Source: Thainema sp966674685
GTDB taxonomy: Bacteria > Cyanobacteriota > Cyanobacteriia > Phormidesmidales > Phormidesmidaceae
NCBI GenBank assembly: GCA_966674685.1
Contig: CBKWJC010000012.1
Span: 1-64,000, forward strand
Direction: 5' to 3'
Length of the DNA: 64,000 nucleotides
Shown: positions 1 to 8,815 of the stretch, piece by piece
Numbering within the stretch: position 1 is the stretch's first letter
Layout: each line of letters starts with the position of its first letter
The notes under the pieces: generated by a model
Seen by the model: only the letters and a program-made list of their open reading frames with translations
Databases searched by the model: none
What the model was told of the DNA's origin: nothing
Translations under genes and position numbers: made by a program

Positions 1-23
1 CTCTACCGCTGAGCTACTGAGGA
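1..23 (-). tRNA. tRNA 5' part, probably tRNA-Asn (cut by window edge)
   Basis: Read on the minus strand, the first 23 bases give an acceptor strand followed by a D-arm of the form TAGCTCAGCGGTAGAG, the usual start of a bacterial tRNA. The acceptor start TCCTCAGT resembles cyanobacterial tRNA-Asn(GUU). The anticodon lies outside the window, so the amino acid is inferred only. Confidence 0.7.
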
Positions 24-114
24 ACGACGCGAACTTTATATTACTGACTCAGGGGATAGTTTGACAAGGGGTTGAATCTAATTTTTTGAGATTTTTTCCC
101 GGTTTGAATTGGGT

Positions 115-675
115 TTAGGATTCCCGTTCGTTCAGGCCCAGCCGCATCTCGGCCAAGCGCGCTTGGGCTTTGGGATCAAGGGAGCTGAATAGAAAGCGTT
201 TGTTGGATGAACGGGTTGGCTTTTGGCGGCGACGCACCTGATGATGGGTAAAATCTACGTCGCTAATTAACCGATGGGCTGACATCCACTCTGCGCCATA
301 GCCCACGACCGTGAGCTGTTGTGCTCGGTCAGATGTGGCGACAATCAGCCGCTGAGAAAACTTACGCACATCATGTCGATATTGAGCACAAGCTTTTTCA
401 ATATAGGAATCTGCGGTTTGACCAAAATCTGTGTAGTGAATGGAAAGATGATCGGTCACTTCTTCTGGCACGGACGGATCGACTTGTCCATAGGCATCAA
501 AGACAACCCGAGTATCAAACCCCTTAAATGTGCTGTATCCAGTCAGGGCTTCCACTAGATCGCGACGGGCATCCTCTAAGCCATGCTGATCCCGGACGCG
601 CTGGAGCCGAGGCCAAGCGCCGATAATGTTATAGCCATCGACGAGTAAAACCGCCTGATAGGAACGACGTGCCAT
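115..675 (-). CDS. NYN domain protein (YacP-like RNase)
   Basis: The 186-residue protein begins with a hydrophobic strand ending in VDGYNIIGAW, the first acidic motif of the NYN/PIN-like nuclease fold (YacP/Rae1 family). Later acidic positions fit the metal site: VVFDAYG near residue 60, the TADSYIEKA segment near 88, and VATSDRAQQ near 115. Family members are single-domain, Mg-dependent ribonucleases of about 170-190 residues that act in the cytoplasm on mRNA. The basic C-terminus (RRRQKPTRSSNKR) may bind RNA. It stands alone next to a tRNA gene. The family call is firm; the RNA target is unknown. Confidence 0.85.
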   Translation of the reverse strand: MARRSYQAVLLVDGYNIIGAWPRLQRVRDQHGLEDARRDLVEALTGYSTFKGFDTRVVFDAYGQVDPSVPEEVTDHLSIHYTDFGQTADSYIEKACAQYRHDVRKFSQRLIVATSDRAQQLTVVGYGAEWMSAHRLISDVDFTHHQVRRRQKPTRSSNKRFLFSSLDPKAQARLAEMRLGLNERES

Positions 676-982
676 TGTTACAAGGTTTACTAAGTGGGCA
701 GGAGCAGACCGTTAATCTTTGTTTCATTTCTTAATGATATCAACTCTGATCCAGGCTGCTTCATTGCGCTGGACGATTTTTGCTCTAGCTGTCGCGTATG
801 GGTTTGGGCATTGAGAAATTTGGGAGACGTTGGAATGTTGGAATGTTGAAACGTTAAATCTTGAACTGTGTTAATGGCTATGGTGATGGCTACAGATTGT
901 TGCTGGTCGGATCGTTTGCTCGATTTGCGAGTAACTTCATTAGAATGTCGATTGCGCTGGGCTAATACTTTAGGACTTTACG

Positions 983-2347
983 ATGAGATTCCGTTTGTTT
1001 TGGTTGCGATCGCAACGCTTCTGGCAAGTTATCTGGCCGCGATTGTGGACAAAATTGGGGCTAGGGTGCGGCCTGTTGCTCTTGGCTGTGGGTCTGCTGG
1101 GCTGTCAGACTGGCCCAGCGGATACCGCGCGGATCGGTAGCCCCAACGGCAACAGCGATGTCGTTCACCTCACGCTTTGGCAGGGAATCAGTCCGCCCAG
1201 TAATCGCGACGTTTTTCAGTCCCTGGTTGAGCAGTTTAATCAGGCTCATCCCGATATTGAAGTGGAATCGCTGTATATCGGTCAGCCGGATCAGCAGATT
1301 CCCAAGATTTTGACGGGCGTGGTCGGTGGCGCTCCGCCGGATATTTTGTGGTACATCCCGACCTTTACAGGCCAACTGGTTGAACTGGAGGCAATTCTGC
1401 CACTTGATAATTGGTTGCAGGAAAACGAGCGGCTGGAGCGGATTATTCCGGCGCTGCACGAGTCCATGCTGCTGGAAGATCACTACTGGTCGGTGCCGTT
1501 TGGCACGAATAATGTCGGTGTATTCTATCGTCCGTCACTGTTCGAGGAAGCGGGGATCACGCAGTTGCCTCGTACTTGGTCAGAATTTGCTCAGGTTGCC
1601 GCGCAGTTAACTCGCGATCGCAACGGAGATGGCTTTACGGATCAGTATGGCCTCTGGCTGTCCCTCGGTAAAGGCGAGTGGAATGTGTTTGTCTATCTGC
1701 CGTTTGTCTATAGTGCAGGTGGTGAAATTGTCCAAAATGGGCAGCCGAATTTGACTAATGAAGGTGCGATCGCAGCTTTGGAATTTGCATCATCCCTTGT
1801 GCAAGACGGTGTGGTGCAGCTTTCTCCACCCGAGCGAGGCTATGAAACCGATAGCTTTATGAACGGTCAGGTGGCGATGCAGTTCACGGGGCCGTGGAAT
1901 ATTGGACAGTTTGAGGAGTCGGGTGTAGATTATGATGTCTTTCCACTGCCGAGGCGGGATCAGCCTGCGGCAGTGGTGGGTGGCGAGAATTTTTTTGTTA
2001 TGAGAACGACGTCGGAACGGGAACAGGCCGCACTAGAGTTTCTTGACTTTGTGATTAGTGAAGCCTTTCAAACTGAGTGGGCGCTGCAAACAGGTTATTT
2101 ACCGATTAACCCCAACGTGCTAGACAGCCCCGACTATCAGGCATTTGTAGCTGAGAATCCAGCCCTTCAGATGTTTTTGCAGCAGATGGAGTGGGCGCGA
2201 TCGCGACCCTTGATCCCCGGCTATCGCTACTTATCGGAAAACTTTGGTCGAGCGATTGAAGCATCCCTGTTGGGTGAACCACCTGCGGAAGCCTTGGCAG
2301 CGGCACAGCGGAGGCTGGAGTTGATTTTGGGCAGTGATGGGGAATAG
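983..2347 (+). CDS. ABC transporter extracellular sugar-binding lipoprotein (family 1 SBP)
   Basis: The 454-residue protein has a basic N-terminus, a hydrophobic stretch and a lipobox LLGC with the modified Cys at residue 41, so it should be a lipid-anchored periplasmic protein. The mature part has family 1 solute-binding features: LTLWQGISPP at the start, GGAPPDILWYIPTF, VPFGTNNVGVFYRP, and the hinge region GQVAMQFTGPWNIG. This family delivers oligosaccharides or polyols to ABC permeases, but no permease or ATPase gene is adjacent. The start is supported by AGGA at 972-975, seven bases before ATG. The substrate cannot be told from sequence. The 3' end is followed closely by the peptidase gene. 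Confidence 0.88.
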   Translation: MRFRLFWLRSQRFWQVIWPRLWTKLGLGCGLLLLAVGLLGCQTGPADTARIGSPNGNSDVVHLTLWQGISPPSNRDVFQSLVEQFNQAHPDIEVESLYIGQPDQQIPKILTGVVGGAPPDILWYIPTFTGQLVELEAILPLDNWLQENERLERIIPALHESMLLEDHYWSVPFGTNNVGVFYRPSLFEEAGITQLPRTWSEFAQVAAQLTRDRNGDGFTDQYGLWLSLGKGEWNVFVYLPFVYSAGGEIVQNGQPNLTNEGAIAALEFASSLVQDGVVQLSPPERGYETDSFMNGQVAMQFTGPWNIGQFEESGVDYDVFPLPRRDQPAAVVGGENFFVMRTTSEREQAALEFLDFVISEAFQTEWALQTGYLPINPNVLDSPDYQAFVAENPALQMFLQQMEWARSRPLIPGYRYLSENFGRAIEASLLGEPPAEALAAAQRRLELILGSDGE

Positions 2348-2378
2348 TTCAGAGTTGATGGAGAAGGAATGTACTGAG

Positions 2379-3290
2379 ATGTTTAAGCCTTGCCAACTGC
2401 CGCCACCACTGGAACCGGGAGACCTGCTGCGGGTGATTGCTCCGAGTGGAACGCTGCGGGAGCGGCAGGCGTTTGAGCAAGGGGTAGAGATTTGGCGATC
2501 GCAAGGTTATCGGGTGGAGTTTTGTCCGGGATACGACGACCGCAGTGGCTACTTGGCTGGTTCGGACGAGCGGCGGCGGCAACAGCTCCAGCAGGCATTG
2601 GGTGATCCTGACTGTCGCGGCATTCTCTGCGCTCGCGGTGGTTGGGGTGGAGCGCGACTACTGGAAAATTGGACATGGCCGGATGATCTCCGGCTTGCAC
2701 CCAAATGGCTGATTGGGTTTTCCGATGTGACTAGCTTGCTGTGGAGTCTCGCGACGCAGGGAATGGCGGGAATTCATGGCCCATTGCTGACGACCATTGC
2801 AGCGGAACCGCCCGATTCTCTAGAGCGGCTATTTCAGTTCGTAGCCGGACGGGCAGAACTGGCAACGCTTCAGGGCGATAGCTGGGTTGGCGGTCAGGTG
2901 ACGGGATATCTATTGCCCGCAAATTTGACGGTGGCGACTCATTTGCTAGGTACCGTCGCCCAACCCCATTTAAATGATGTGATCTTGGCGTTTGAAGATG
3001 TGGGGGAAGCTCCGTATCGAATTGACCGGATGCTGACTCAGTGGCGCATGAGTGGAGCGCTGAACGGCATTAAGGGAATTGCTCTGGGTCGCTTTAGTCA
3101 GTGCGAACCACCAAAGGATATTCCCAGCTTTACCGTGGAAGAGGTGCTGCGCGATCGCACCTGCGATCGCAATATTCCCGTTGTGGCTAACCTACCGTTC
3201 GGTCACGATGGCGAGAATGCGGCTCTAGTCGTTGGGCAACGAGTCTGTCTAGATGGCGATCGCGGCACACTCAGCTACTGTGACGAGTAG
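2379..3290 (+). CDS. LD-carboxypeptidase (peptidase family S66)
   Basis: This protein of about 303 residues matches muramoyltetrapeptide LD-carboxypeptidases, which remove the terminal D-Ala from the cytoplasmic murein tetrapeptide during wall recycling. The start PPPLEPGDLLRVIAPSG is typical of the family. The catalytic triad of S66 is visible: nucleophile Ser in GFSDVT, Glu in AFEDVGEAPYRID, and His in LPFGHDGENAAL. In-frame upstream ATGs exist at 2334 and 2358, and the first would overlap the SBP gene. I chose 2379 because family members start just before PPPL and a GGAGAAGGA tract lies upstream. The genes are probably co-transcribed with the lipoprotein gene. Confidence 0.88.
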   Translation: MFKPCQLPPPLEPGDLLRVIAPSGTLRERQAFEQGVEIWRSQGYRVEFCPGYDDRSGYLAGSDERRRQQLQQALGDPDCRGILCARGGWGGARLLENWTWPDDLRLAPKWLIGFSDVTSLLWSLATQGMAGIHGPLLTTIAAEPPDSLERLFQFVAGRAELATLQGDSWVGGQVTGYLLPANLTVATHLLGTVAQPHLNDVILAFEDVGEAPYRIDRMLTQWRMSGALNGIKGIALGRFSQCEPPKDIPSFTVEEVLRDRTCDRNIPVVANLPFGHDGENAALVVGQRVCLDGDRGTLSYCDE

Positions 3291-3363
3291 CTGTGCAGCT
3301 TTATGTATAGATATCGCTGGAGATTGCTAAACCAAATACCAGTCATAAAGTGCGATCGCTGAT

Positions 3364-3834
3364 CTATTGGCAACTAGGGCAAATGCCGTAGATCGTAAAC
3401 TGGCAGTCTAAAAGCGCGTATCCCCGCATTTCGGTCTGGTTAAAGCCAATTTTTGCCATTAAATCTTCTTCAAACTCGACGATTGCACCACAGTCTACGC
3501 AGACTAGATGGTGGTGTTCGCCAGATTGAGACACATTTAGCTCATAATATTTTTTGTCCTCAGCGAGTTCTAGTTCTCTCAGTAAATTGAGATCAACCAT
3601 CACATGTAGCGCTCGATAGATAGTAGAAGGACTCACACTCACACCCTGGGCAGATAAATGTTGATAAACTTCTTCAGCACTTAAATGCTGTCCCTCATCA
3701 CAAGCCTTAAAAAGATCTAGGATTCGCTGCCGCTGAATCGTGAACCGAAACCCCTCTTGATTGAGTAAAGACCTGAATGTTTTTTCGCTTTCTGGAAAAT
3801 TAGACATCATTGAGACAGCGTTTTGGTAATCCAT
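3364..3834 (-). CDS. Fur family metal- or peroxide-responsive repressor
   Basis: The 156-residue protein has the Fur winged helix (RFTIQRQRILDLF, then LSAEEVYQHL, and recognition helix SPSTIYRALHVM). The C-terminal dimerisation domain has GEHHHLVCVDCG and a closing CPSC. The two CxxC pairs form the structural zinc site and the HHH segment belongs to the regulatory metal site. Its LRELEL...YYELN segment is closest to FurA-like cyanobacterial proteins, but Fur, PerR and Zur cannot be separated by eye. It is divergent from a dps gene across a 354-bp spacer, which argues for control of iron storage or peroxide defence. A second in-frame Met (MSNFPE) near residue 10 is an alternative start. Confidence 0.88.
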   Translation of the reverse strand: MDYQNAVSMMSNFPESEKTFRSLLNQEGFRFTIQRQRILDLFKACDEGQHLSAEEVYQHLSAQGVSVSPSTIYRALHVMVDLNLLRELELAEDKKYYELNVSQSGEHHHLVCVDCGAIVEFEEDLMAKIGFNQTEMRGYALLDCQFTIYGICPSCQ

Positions 3835-4096
3835 ATCAACTGAGGTTTAAGTCACTATATAAATAAATTTGAAGCTGAATTTGCAGACTGGAATTAGGGA
3901 AGTGCATGACCGAAGGGCTTTTCTGGTTCTAGGCCGCAAATTTTCTTACGGCAATCTGCCTAAATAACCAAAATTCAATATTTCAATTGCTAAACTGACA
4001 TTAATAATGGTGACTTATTGAATATCGAAATCGATTCTCAACTAGAGACATTCTGCTACTAAGCTGATGATTGTAAATTCTGTTTTTAAGAAAAGA

Positions 4097-4121
4097 TTGA
4101 CAGCTAATTTTTAGAATTAGC
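4097..4121 (+). promoter_or_regulatory. Candidate dps promoter -35 box and overlapping palindromic operator
   Basis: TTGACA at 4097-4102 is a perfect -35 hexamer. It is followed at once by a 19-bp perfect inverted repeat, GCTAATT-N5-AATTAGC at 4103-4121, sitting where -35/-10 spacer DNA would lie, about 68 bp before the dps start. Fur-family boxes are about 19 bp and of this 7-1-7-like AT-rich type. A clear -10 box was not found, so the exact promoter is uncertain. The divergent Fur-family gene is the natural candidate regulator, by inference. Confidence 0.45.
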
Positions 4122-4188
4122 GCTAAGCTCAAAAAGATTATTTAGACATGACTTAACTCCCTATTTGCTGTTGATCGAGGAAAGATGT

Positions 4189-4725
4189 ATGCCGATTACT
4201 GAGACTCTGTTACAGTCCTTTAACGAAATTGCCGACAATCCTATCCTCTTGGAAAAAAATGTTACAGAACCCATCTGTGAAGGATTAGGGATCGCCTATG
4301 CCAGTTTTCTAGGCTTGTACTTGCAGTATCAGAAGCATCACTTTGTTGTTGAAGGCTCTGAGTATTACATGCTTCATAACTATTTCTCGGAAAGCTATGA
4401 AGAAGTGCAGGAGCATGCCCATGAGGTTGGCGAACGTCTACATGGCCTGGGGGGTATACCAGCTAGTACATTTGGAAAACTGGCTGAGCTATGCTGTTTT
4501 GACCAAGAAGTAGATGATGTTTTTCGCTGTCGCTTAATGATTGAGCATGATCTCAAGGCTGAGCAGTCCATCATTGAGCTGTTGCGGCGGCAGGCGTCTC
4601 AGGCTGAAAGCTTGGGCGATCGCGCAACTCGCTATCTGTACGAGAAAATCCTGCTGAAGACTGAAGAACGTGCCTATCATTTAGAGCACTTCCTGACTCC
4701 GGATAGCCTAAAACTAGGTTGGTAA
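4189..4725 (+). CDS. dps: Dps-family miniferritin (DNA protection during starvation)
   Basis: The 178-residue protein is a Dps miniferritin, which oxidises Fe(II) with peroxide and stores it in a 12-mer. Ferroxidase positions can be aligned with E. coli Dps numbering: H51 in KHHFVVEG, H63 in MLHNYF, and E82 in GERLHGLGG. Position 78, an Asp in canonical Dps, is a His here (AHEVGER). A His-type centre is known in one cyanobacterial Dps class. ATG at 4189 is preceded by GAGGAAAG at 4177-4184, so I prefer it to the in-frame TTG at 4165. The gene is divergent from a Fur-family regulator. Confidence 0.88.
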   Translation: MPITETLLQSFNEIADNPILLEKNVTEPICEGLGIAYASFLGLYLQYQKHHFVVEGSEYYMLHNYFSESYEEVQEHAHEVGERLHGLGGIPASTFGKLAELCCFDQEVDDVFRCRLMIEHDLKAEQSIIELLRRQASQAESLGDRATRYLYEKILLKTEERAYHLEHFLTPDSLKLGW

Positions 4726-4846
4726 TAGCTTTGTTTTAGGAATTTGTCAGTAGAGGCAGTCTTAGCTTGACGCAGTTCTTCAGGTTTTCTGCGGAGGGTA
4801 TGTGCTGTATACCTTCGGCAGAAAGCATGGAGAACATGGTTTTAGC

Positions 4847-5434
4847 TCATTCTGGATAGGGTGCTGAAGTAGCCAGCTTATGCAGCAGAGGCTTGACCAT
4901 TTTGGGCTGGGCAAAGCTGACAATTTCGCCGGATGGAAGTTTGACATTGGGGCCACGCTTACAAGCCTTGAGGCAACCTGTCGATTCAATCTCAATATTT
5001 TGAAGCTCGGGATTGGCTGCAACTTCCTGCTGAAGCGCCTGAAAAATATCGCTACTCCCCCGTTTGCAGCAACTACCTTTGCTACACACTTTGATGCGCT
5101 GGCAAGGCGATGAGGTGGTAACGGTGGGCAGGCTGATGTCCTCTATGGGTAATGCCTCAATTTCCTGAGGCGTCAGAGGCAGAATGTGAATTCCGCGCCA
5201 AGTTCCCTCGTCGGGATAAGCCCAAACCTGGATGAACGCTCCCGGTTCAAGTTCGCGCACTAGCATGGGTCGTAGGTATTTGGGTAGGCGAACGGTGCAC
5301 TTTTGTGTTCCATTCTGGAGCCACAAGCCCTTGATTTTGCCTTTGCTTGAGCGAAAGGCTTCAATGTATTGTCCTTTTAAGACTTGTCCCTGAGGCGCGT
5401 ATGTGGCTCGGGGATTTGTTGTAGTAGGCATCAC
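4847..5434 (-). CDS. Thioredoxin-like [2Fe-2S] ferredoxin domain protein
   Basis: The 195-residue protein has two parts. Residues 1-100 form a beta-rich domain seen in cyanobacterial ferredoxins of this type (GQVLKGQYIEAF, KCTVRLPKYLRP). Residues about 110-190 are a thioredoxin-like [2Fe-2S] domain: IKVCSKGSCCKRGS carries the first cluster cysteines and STGCLKACKRGPNV the second set. The domain resembles NuoE/HoxE and the Shethna-type ferredoxins. It probably shuttles electrons in the cytoplasm, partner unknown. Two adjacent Met codons (5434 and 5431) are possible starts. Confidence 0.82.
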   Translation of the reverse strand: MMPTTTNPRATYAPQGQVLKGQYIEAFRSSKGKIKGLWLQNGTQKCTVRLPKYLRPMLVRELEPGAFIQVWAYPDEGTWRGIHILPLTPQEIEALPIEDISLPTVTTSSPCQRIKVCSKGSCCKRGSSDIFQALQQEVAANPELQNIEIESTGCLKACKRGPNVKLPSGEIVSFAQPKMVKPLLHKLATSAPYPE

Positions 5435-5606
5435 GATGATTTATGTACGGTGATTGGGTTGCAATAAAACGGTGTGGCTAAAAACTGCTGCTGCATTTTT
5501 CCACTGAGTGAATTTATAGGAATATTTCTGATCTTTGCTGGAAAGCATTGCTACGCTCCACCAGTACGGAAAGGGCTATATCAAATGTGTGTTGTTGAAC
5601 ATACAA

Positions 5607-5912
5607 TCAATGCTGCTGTTGCCAACAGCGTTCTAAATAATCGACCTTAGTTAAGCGGGGGGCGATAAATTGCTGGACAACGCTCCAGACTTGGACGGCT
5701 ACTCCGGCGGTTTCAACCTGTACTTGTAGAGGTTGACCAATGCTACAGGTGCAGGGAATGGCGAGCTCCTGTAGTCGGTTATAGATATTCCAGCGCTCAA
5801 TCCAGTCAATTTGAGAAACGCTATTTAATTGAAAATTAGTATTTATAAAATCCATAGGGGCTAAAAATTTACGTTTTCCTTTAAGTGACGTCAGAAATTT
5901 GTCCCTGATCAT
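5607..5912 (-). CDS. Small cyanobacterial protein, Asr1405/Asl0597-like
   Basis: A 101-residue protein (82 if started at the second Met, position 5855). The core, IERWNIYNRLQELAIPCTC followed by QPLQVQVE, VQVWSVVQQF and YLERCWQ, is like the small cyanobacterial family named after Anabaena Asr1405/Asl0597, which has no known function. There is no signal peptide or membrane segment. It lies 12 bp downstream of another minus-strand ORF and may share its transcript. No good ribosome site marks either start. The family assignment is from memory of the motif pattern only. Confidence 0.6.
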   Translation of the reverse strand: MIRDKFLTSLKGKRKFLAPMDFINTNFQLNSVSQIDWIERWNIYNRLQELAIPCTCSIGQPLQVQVETAGVAVQVWSVVQQFIAPRLTKVDYLERCWQQQH

Positions 5913-5924
5913 TCAAGCTGGCTG

Positions 5925-6254
5925 CTAGGTATCTCGATGTAACGGTGCTGGTTGGGAGCTAGCTGATGAGATAGGGGCTGGCTCGATGGAGTGCGATCGC
6001 AGAAAAGTACGGTTAAGAAAACTGAAAATGTTTAGCTGCACAGCGCAGGGTAAAGGCTTGAGTGCTAGACGCAGTCGGCCTGAGCGATTGCGTTCTAGCA
6101 GAACCTGATCACCAACGTGGAGCATGTCCTGAGAGCGGATGCTTGTCCAAATGCCTAACGTATCCTGTTCGGCTGTTTCAAAGACGGCATATAAGCGATG
6201 ACCCGCTGGTGCAGGCTGATAATGCATGGATATGACGTGAGCTTTAATAAGCAT
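5925..6254 (-). CDS. Hypothetical protein
   Basis: A 109-residue ORF with no recognised family. The first 80 residues look like a folded beta-rich domain (GHRLYAVFET, LGIWTSIRSQDMLHVGDQVLLER, RLRLALKPL), perhaps OB-like. The tail is rich in Ser, Pro and Ala. MHYQPAPAG at position 6227 is an alternative start. It is spaced 12 bp from the following minus-strand ORF, which supports real expression. Function unknown. Confidence 0.5.
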   Translation of the reverse strand: MLIKAHVISMHYQPAPAGHRLYAVFETAEQDTLGIWTSIRSQDMLHVGDQVLLERNRSGRLRLALKPLPCAVQLNIFSFLNRTFLRSHSIEPAPISSASSQPAPLHRDT

Positions 6255-6811
6255 TTGTGATATTGTGCTTGGTTAGCTGCAAGTAATTCTCAATTTGAAG
6301 TGATAACTTGGCATGAAGAAGCTTTGCCTGACTCAAGTTTGACTTGAGCTAAGCTGCTAGTAATCACTGTAATCCGTAAAATTACTGCGATCGCAGGCAA
6401 AATTTGGCAAAGAATAAGTCAGTTGCTTAGCGCACTGACTCGGTTGCTCTAGATGCAAACCAACACTAACGAGCATAACTGACCAATCGTTCTATTGCAA
6501 TAGATTTGCAATAGATTTATTGAGAATGAGTTGCATAAACCATCTTTATAAAACGAGAGGGCACCCTTCGATATTCTCATTTCGCGATCGCAAACGGCCT
6601 GATCACCCGCTCTCTGCTCAGTTCTGAAAAAGTGAGGTGAGAGGCGTAAGGAGTGATGCGTATTCGACTTTTGTCGAATGGTATTGACTCAGGTGTTTAC
6701 GTAGAATCCCCCAACAAAAGGACTCATAACAAGCGGGTCGGAAATTTCTGACTTGCGCTATCTCATCATTTTTAGTTTAGCCACCGACTGTGTTGCTGCC
6801 GTCTTTGCTTT
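6255..6811. other. 557-bp spacer without a recognised gene
   Basis: This divergent spacer separates a minus-strand hypothetical gene from the VgrG-like gene. It holds a 14-bp perfect palindrome TCTATTGCAATAGA (6491-6504) that continues as an 11-bp direct repeat TTGCAATAGAT (6495-6516), and a small hairpin ATTCGAC-TTTT-GTCGAAT (6662-6679). These may be regulatory. I see no convincing ORF. Confidence 0.4.
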
Positions 6812-8800
6812 ATGCCAACTGCAACGTCTTATATCGCCAAGCCAATTCTGAAAATCGATGGCCAAGATGCTTCTGCCAATCTGCTGGAGGATATCCTGCA
6901 AATTTCGGTGGAGGAAAGCTTGCATCTCCCTGGCATGTTTACGCTGGTGATTAAAAACGACTATTTCCCAGGCCGAGATGAGGACGAAGCCTGGAAGCAT
7001 GAGTCGCTGTTTGAGATTGGTAAAACGATTGAAATCGGCTTCATTTCCAGCGCCACCGAGTCGGATGACTATGACGAAGCCGATCAGGGGAATGTTCTAA
7101 AAGGTGAGATCACGGCGATTGAAACCCACTTCACGAGTGGCTCTCAAGCTCCCCTGATTATTAGAGGCTATGATGTCTCGCATCGGCTGCACCGGGGGCG
7201 CTATAACCGCTCGTTTCAGAACAAGACCGATACCGATATTGTTAACCAAATTGCCGGAGAGGTTGGCATTGCGACGGGGACGGTTGACAGTACGGGTGGG
7301 CCATACGGCTACGGTGACATTGGTGGAGCCAGCGGCTATGTGTTTCAGGAAAACCAAACCAATATGGAATTCCTGCGCGATCGCGCCGCGCGCAACGGCT
7401 ATGAGTTATTTGTGCAGGACGGCAAGCTCAACTTTCGCAAGCCCCAAAAAGGAGACACTGTATCCCTGGAATGGCTAAAGGATCTACACAGCTTCCGGGT
7501 TCGCGTCACCAGCGCTGAACAGGTGAGCAGCGTGGAGGTACGCGGTTGGGACTACAGCAAAAAAGAAGCGATTTCAGAAACGATGAGCAGCCCCAATACT
7601 GTTTTTACGACGACTGACAATGGCACAGGCAGCAGCACTAGCAGCAGTTTTCAGGGCAAACCCTCCTCGCCCAAGCTGATTGTGGTGGATCGACCCGTTT
7701 CTCAGTCCACCGAAGCAAAAGCGATCGCAACTGCCTTATGTAATGAATTGGGCGGCGAGTTTGTTCACGCCGATGCTCGTAGCGAGGGTAATCCCCTGAT
7801 TCGTCCGGGCAAGCTAGTTGAACTGGCCAACATGGGTAAATACAGCGGCACGTACTACGTGACTGAAACCCGCCATCTGTTTCATGAGCGGCACTACATC
7901 ACCGAGTTCAGCGTGCGGGGGCTGCGGGGTGGAGACTTGCTGCAAACGCTATCGCCACCGATCCAGCTTCATCCGGGGCAAACCTGCATGATTGGCATTG
8001 TGGCTGATAATAAAGATCCCAAAGGCTGGGGTCGCGTTCGGGTCAAATTTCCTACCCTGACCGAAGAACATATGAGCAACTGGGCGCGCGTTGTGAATAT
8101 GGGTGCAGGCAGCAGTCGCGGCTTTGATTGTCTGCCCGAAATTAACGATGAAGTTCTGGTTGCCTTTGAGCATGGCGACATTCATCGGCCCTTTGTGATT
8201 GGTGGCGTCTGGAATGGTAAAGATGCCACGCCCGAAGCTGTAGCCGACAGTGTGGTTGATGGCAAAGTGCGGCTGCGAACCTTCAAAACGCGCACCGGGC
8301 ATATTCTCCGCTTTGTGGAAGAAGACAAAGGCAGTGTCAAAAAAGGCGTTTATACCCAAACCGTCTACGGGCATCAGCTCAGTTTGAACGATACGGAAAA
8401 ATATGCAGAGCTGAAAACAACAAACGGACATTTTTTGAAGCTGGATGACCAGAATAAAAAGATTCAGATCAAGACCCAGGGCGGTCATGAACTTTTGCTG
8501 GATGACAATGGCTCAACCTGTGACTGGACATCTCAAGGCAAAATCAATGTCAAATCGGGCGGTAGCGGCACATCAAACAATATCAATATTAATGGCGGCA
8601 ATATCACGATTGAAGCGACGACTAATATTACGCTGAAGGTCGGTAGCAACAAAATTGTGATCAGCAACTCAGGCGTTGAAATTACTGGCTTACAGGTTCA
8701 AGCGAAAGCAACTGGAACTGCCAATTTTGAAGGAGCCATGGTTACGGTTCAAGCCAGCGGCATTACCAATGTCAAGGGTAGTTTGGTCAAGATTAACTAA
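6812..8800 (+). CDS. VgrG-like spike protein of a contractile injection system
   Basis: The 662-residue protein has the layout of VgrG/Pvc8-type spikes. Residues 1-380 resemble the phage gp27/late-control-D hub (LPGMFTLVIKND, KGEITAIETHF, IIRGYDVSHRLHRGRYNRSF, FLRDRAARNGYELFVQDGKLNF). Residues about 385-475 are a gp5-like OB domain (GIVADNKDPKGWGRVRVKFP, INDEVLVAFEHGD, FVIGGVWNGKD). The C-terminal 120 residues form an Asn/Ile-rich repetitive beta-helix needle (NININGGNITIEA). It should trimerise under a baseplate. The PAAR-like gene follows after 15 bp. No sheath, tube or baseplate gene is nearby. No clear RBS was seen at this ATG. Confidence 0.88.
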   Translation: MPTATSYIAKPILKIDGQDASANLLEDILQISVEESLHLPGMFTLVIKNDYFPGRDEDEAWKHESLFEIGKTIEIGFISSATESDDYDEADQGNVLKGEITAIETHFTSGSQAPLIIRGYDVSHRLHRGRYNRSFQNKTDTDIVNQIAGEVGIATGTVDSTGGPYGYGDIGGASGYVFQENQTNMEFLRDRAARNGYELFVQDGKLNFRKPQKGDTVSLEWLKDLHSFRVRVTSAEQVSSVEVRGWDYSKKEAISETMSSPNTVFTTTDNGTGSSTSSSFQGKPSSPKLIVVDRPVSQSTEAKAIATALCNELGGEFVHADARSEGNPLIRPGKLVELANMGKYSGTYYVTETRHLFHERHYITEFSVRGLRGGDLLQTLSPPIQLHPGQTCMIGIVADNKDPKGWGRVRVKFPTLTEEHMSNWARVVNMGAGSSRGFDCLPEINDEVLVAFEHGDIHRPFVIGGVWNGKDATPEAVADSVVDGKVRLRTFKTRTGHILRFVEEDKGSVKKGVYTQTVYGHQLSLNDTEKYAELKTTNGHFLKLDDQNKKIQIKTQGGHELLLDDNGSTCDWTSQGKINVKSGGSGTSNNININGGNITIEATTNITLKVGSNKIVISNSGVEITGLQVQAKATGTANFEGAMVTVQASGITNVKGSLVKIN

Positions 8801-8815
8801 AGGAGTAAGGGCACA

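Noticed and set aside
5545..5580. Segment CTCCACCAGTACGGAAAGG resembling the family 3 palindrome
   Set aside because: Only one short arm matches and the ends are missing, so chance or a heavily decayed copy cannot be separated.
7949..8488. Long minus-strand open frame opposite the VgrG-like gene
   Set aside because: Antisense to a well-supported protein, with no ribosome site or family motif.
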